14,554 bases of DNA from Pseudomonadota bacterium (GTDB taxonomy: Bacteria > Pseudomonadota > Gammaproteobacteria > Xanthomonadales > Marinicellaceae): the NCBI GenBank assembly GCA_008501575.1, contig QQUO01000350.1:1-14554 (forward strand). Direction: 5' to 3'. Both the position numbers and the translations under genes were made by a program. Below are positions 12,421 through 14,554 of this stretch, piece by piece; position 1 is the stretch's first letter, and every line of letters begins with the position of its first letter. The notes below the pieces were generated by a model. That model was not told the origin of the DNA. It ran no database searches and saw only the letters and a program-made list of their open reading frames with translations.

Positions 12421-13581
12421 ATGAAAAAATTAGGCAATATAATCCTGCTTTTATTCTTCAGCCAATTACTATCGGCTAAAGTCGCATATTTACCTCTGAT
12501 TACAAATGCTCCTTTATACCCGGATTTAATACTTTTAATGGCATTGGATTTAGACTCAGGTCAGATTTTAAATCAAGTTGAAATTGGTGATGGTGTTGGT
12601 GCGGTTTTTGTGGACGATAGCGGTAAACAGCTATTTGCGGCTGCTTCGAAAGATATGAAAATAGTCCATATAGACACTGAAACCCTTGAGATTGTTGAAC
12701 AATGGAACAACCTACCAACTAATCCAGCAAGAATAATACTGAGTGAAGACAATAATAAATTATATTTTGTTAACACTAATGCCGGAACCGGTAGTCAGGA
12801 CATGTTTCAAATTGATTTAAGCAGTAACCAAATCAGTTCAGTATTGAGCTTCCCCAATTTCACTATTCAAGACATTTTATACAGTGAAAATTTAAAGTTT
12901 TTGTCATTAATTCTTAGCAACAACTCCACAAACCAATTAAGCATACAAACCTATAATAGCAACGATTTAATTCTAAAATACACAACCAGTATTATCACTT
13001 CTCCTTCCATATCAATGATCGACAACGAAGGCGAAAACTACTACTTAATTGATAATCAACAATCCAAACTTGAATCCAGAACGCTTAGTGATGATTCTGT
13101 TAATTGGTCTTTTACTTATCCGGGTGAAAGTGAGTTTTATTCTATTTACGAACATGGTGTATCTAACTTAATCGCATCAGGCTCCATTAATTCCTATCAA
13201 ATTAATAAACTAACAGGAAATGGGAGCCCTTTGGTCGGGGACGGTTCAAATATGACCTTGAGTGATAGTTATGATCGGATTGATTTAGGCAATTTTGTCC
13301 AAGTTGAAAAACCTTATATCGACTGTAACTTTTTAATTTGTGCTTTAATGACAAAGCTAGATATTAAAAAAATCAATCTAGTTAACAACACAAGTGAGAT
13401 TGTTTATCAATCACAGAATGCTTTAGGCAGTCAGCCTAAAGGTCGTTTTGTCGGTGAAAACTTATATCGAGGAACAGCAGTCCAGCAAGTTCCGGTTTCG
13501 AATTACCTTAGTTTGATGTTGTTATTAGCTGGTTTTATTTTCTTGGCTTCACTGAGAAATACGGGGCTGAAAAACAAATAG
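12421..13581 (+). CDS. Exported protein with propeller-like repeats and C-terminal membrane anchor
   Basis: I do not recognise a specific family for this 386-aa protein. Residues 1-19 (MKKLGNIILLLFFSQLLSA) are a good Sec signal peptide. The next 120 residues show repeating blade-like strands. Examples are MALDLDSGQILNQVEIGDG, AVFVDDSGKQLFAAASKD, KIVHIDTETLEIVEQW and ARIILSEDNNKLYFVNTN, which resemble YVTN/WD-type beta-propellers. The middle part is Asn/Ser/Ile-rich. Two cysteines, in the segment around IDCNFLICAL, could form a disulfide. The C-terminus has a short VPVSNYLS, a hydrophobic helix (about 363-380) and a basic end (RNTGLKNK). This tripartite layout resembles IPTL-CTERM-like sorting signals, although the IPTL motif itself is not present. 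The ATG has a weak GAGAT site. It is probably exported and anchored; function is unknown. Confidence 0.7.
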   Translation: MKKLGNIILLLFFSQLLSAKVAYLPLITNAPLYPDLILLMALDLDSGQILNQVEIGDGVGAVFVDDSGKQLFAAASKDMKIVHIDTETLEIVEQWNNLPTNPARIILSEDNNKLYFVNTNAGTGSQDMFQIDLSSNQISSVLSFPNFTIQDILYSENLKFLSLILSNNSTNQLSIQTYNSNDLILKYTTSIITSPSISMIDNEGENYYLIDNQQSKLESRTLSDDSVNWSFTYPGESEFYSIYEHGVSNLIASGSINSYQINKLTGNGSPLVGDGSNMTLSDSYDRIDLGNFVQVEKPYIDCNFLICALMTKLDIKKINLVNNTSEIVYQSQNALGSQPKGRFVGENLYRGTAVQQVPVSNYLSLMLLLAGFIFLASLRNTGLKNK

Positions 13582-13597
13582 TGCCCCGTACAATTTT
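13560..13597 (+). terminator. Terminator-like hairpin at the end of the surface protein gene
   Basis: TACGGGGC (13560-13567) and GCCCCGTA (13583-13590) form a perfect 8-bp stem around a 15-base loop that contains the TAG stop codon. The sequence CAATTTT follows the stem. The long loop and short T-tract make it a modest intrinsic terminator candidate. Confidence 0.5.
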
Positions 13598-13609
13598 CAA
13601 TATACTATC

Positions 13610-13733
13610 GTAGCTGCGGGCCTTGCGCCCGCCATGCACCGCATCAGCGTTTAATCATTACAATATTCTCAATGTACAGAGTCTTATTTTTAGATACACT
13701 TTGCCATTAGGCACCCGCAAGGGGTGCGGCTAC
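13610..13733. repeat. Inverted pair of GTAG-type REP sequences (REPIN-like)
   Basis: The left copy (13610-13633) starts GTAGC and forms the hairpin GCGGGC-CTTGC-GCCCGC (13616-13632). The right copy (13710-13733) is in the opposite orientation, ends in GCTAC, and read on the minus strand forms GCACCC-CTTGC-GGGTGC. The loop CTTGC and the GTAG head are identical, while three stem positions differ and every change is matched on the other arm. Two REPs facing each other with 76 bases between them is the arrangement of a REPIN/BIME, which RAYT transposases are known to spread. No RAYT gene is in the window. Confidence 0.75.
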
Positions 13734-13825
13734 AAGATTGTAATAGACTTTACTAAACTTCATCGTTGAGCAATTCATATACATCGATCTATTATATGTC
13801 TGTCTTCCGTCCTCAGTTCTCTGAA

Positions 13826-14554
13826 CTACTGCGCGGTCCAGCCACCATCGAGGGCGATTGCTTGGGCGGTTATATTGCGGGCGGCGGGGCTGATGAGGAA
13901 GGCCGCGGTGCCGGCCAGTTCTTCGACGCTGACGAATTGTTTTTTGGGCATGTGCTTAAGCATGATTTTATTCACCACCTCATCTTCGCTGATGCCGTGG
14001 GCCTGGGCTTGTTGGCTAATTTGATCACGGACCATGGCGGTATCCACATAACCAGGGCATAAAGTGTTAATGGTGATATCAAATTCTGCGACTTCCAAAG
14101 CCAGGGTTTTGGCCAGGCCTAATAGACCGTGTTTTGCAGAGATATAAGCTGACTTATAGGCCGAAGCCACCAGAGAATGGACTGAGCCGATATTAATAAT
14201 GCGGCCATAGTTATTGGCTTTCATGCTCGGCAGAACAGCCTGGCTGGTCATGGCCGGCCCCATCAGCATAACATTAATCAGCTGCTGCCATTTTTCCCGC
14301 GGGAAATCCTCCAGCGGCGCGACATATTGGATACCTGCGTTGTTGATTAGAACATCGACACCGCCGTCTTCTGCTTTTGCTTTTAACGCTGCCAAATGCG
14401 CTTCATTACAAACATCTAACTGCATAATGGCAACGTTCAGGCCGTCTTGCTTAAGGTCTTGCTGCGTTTTCGTAAGCGTGTCCAAACTGTAATCACTGAG
14501 GGTAACATGATGATCTTGTGCCAGATGTCGTCCGATTGCCAGACCAATACCACC
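13826..14554 (-). CDS. Short-chain dehydrogenase, probable 3-hydroxybutyrate dehydrogenase (N-terminus cut by window)
   Basis: The visible 242 residues are a classical SDR enzyme. The frame runs off the right edge, and the first visible residues (GGIGLAIG) are the end of the TGxxxGIG NAD-binding loop, so only about 10-15 residues are missing. The NNAG motif (about visible residue 71), the catalytic Ser in NIGSVHS and the YISAK Tyr-Lys pair are present. NNAGIQYVAPLEDFP, SVHSLVASAYKSAY and CPGYVDTAMVRDQI match D-3-hydroxybutyrate dehydrogenases, which interconvert 3-hydroxybutyrate and acetoacetate in PHB or ketone-body use. A TTG inside the frame near 14485 is not the start. The gene ends in TAG and is convergent with the surface protein gene, with the REP pair between them. 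Another SDR specificity cannot be fully excluded. Confidence 0.88.
   Translation of the reverse strand, partial: GGIGLAIGRHLAQDHHVTLSDYSLDTLTKTQQDLKQDGLNVAIMQLDVCNEAHLAALKAKAEDGGVDVLINNAGIQYVAPLEDFPREKWQQLINVMLMGPAMTSQAVLPSMKANNYGRIINIGSVHSLVASAYKSAYISAKHGLLGLAKTLALEVAEFDITINTLCPGYVDTAMVRDQISQQAQAHGISEDEVVNKIMLKHMPKKQFVSVEELAGTAAFLISPAARNITAQAIALDGGWTAQ

Overview
The window looks like the chromosome of a Gammaproteobacterium with moderate-to-low GC. Supporting signs are a YbdG-type MscS channel, a fused YejF/OppDF-type ATPase, a TPP-riboswitch TonB/PnuT thiamine operon, a tRNA-Leu that encodes its own CCA, and intergenic REP-like palindromes. A genus cannot be named from the sequence. Both edges cut genes: a transporter permease on the left and a hydroxybutyrate dehydrogenase-like gene on the right.

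Region 1-3476 is peptide transport. An OppC/DppC-type permease end (3-482) and a fused two-domain ATPase (1893-3476) lie in the same direction but are split by a convergent MscS-family channel gene (468-1790).

Region 3477-7450 is a thiamine acquisition operon. A TPP riboswitch (3588-3675) with a legible translational switch precedes a TonB-dependent receptor, an 89-aa YkoF-like protein, a PnuT/PnuC-type inner-membrane transporter and a ThiK-like kinase. The last three genes follow or overlap one another tightly. The likely flow is outer-membrane capture, inner-membrane passage, then phosphorylation, all shut off by TPP. No thiamine biosynthesis gene is visible.

Region 7451-10060 begins with tRNA-Leu(CAG), which has its own promoter. 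An accessory, visibly AT-richer stretch follows: an orphan HsdR-N (PD-(D/E)XK) nuclease-like protein, a possible 27-residue ORF coupled to a two-helix membrane protein, a 418-bp gene-free stretch with a three-hairpin element and another long hairpin, and a hicAB toxin-antitoxin pair on the minus strand with a probable operator. No integrase or second tRNA fragment is seen.

Region 10061-12200 is a compact housekeeping cluster: guanine deaminase, a YdjA-like nitroreductase and tsaD. A palindromic repeat follows it.

Region 12300-14554 holds a secreted or surface protein with a propeller-like N-terminal half and a C-terminal membrane anchor. An inverted pair of GTAG-type REP elements (REPIN-like) comes next, then the minus-strand dehydrogenase. 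The most notable observations are the thiamine operon with its switch, the covarying three-hairpin repeat at 9103-9215, the REPIN at 13610-13733, and the orphan nuclease/membrane-protein islet next to tRNA-Leu.
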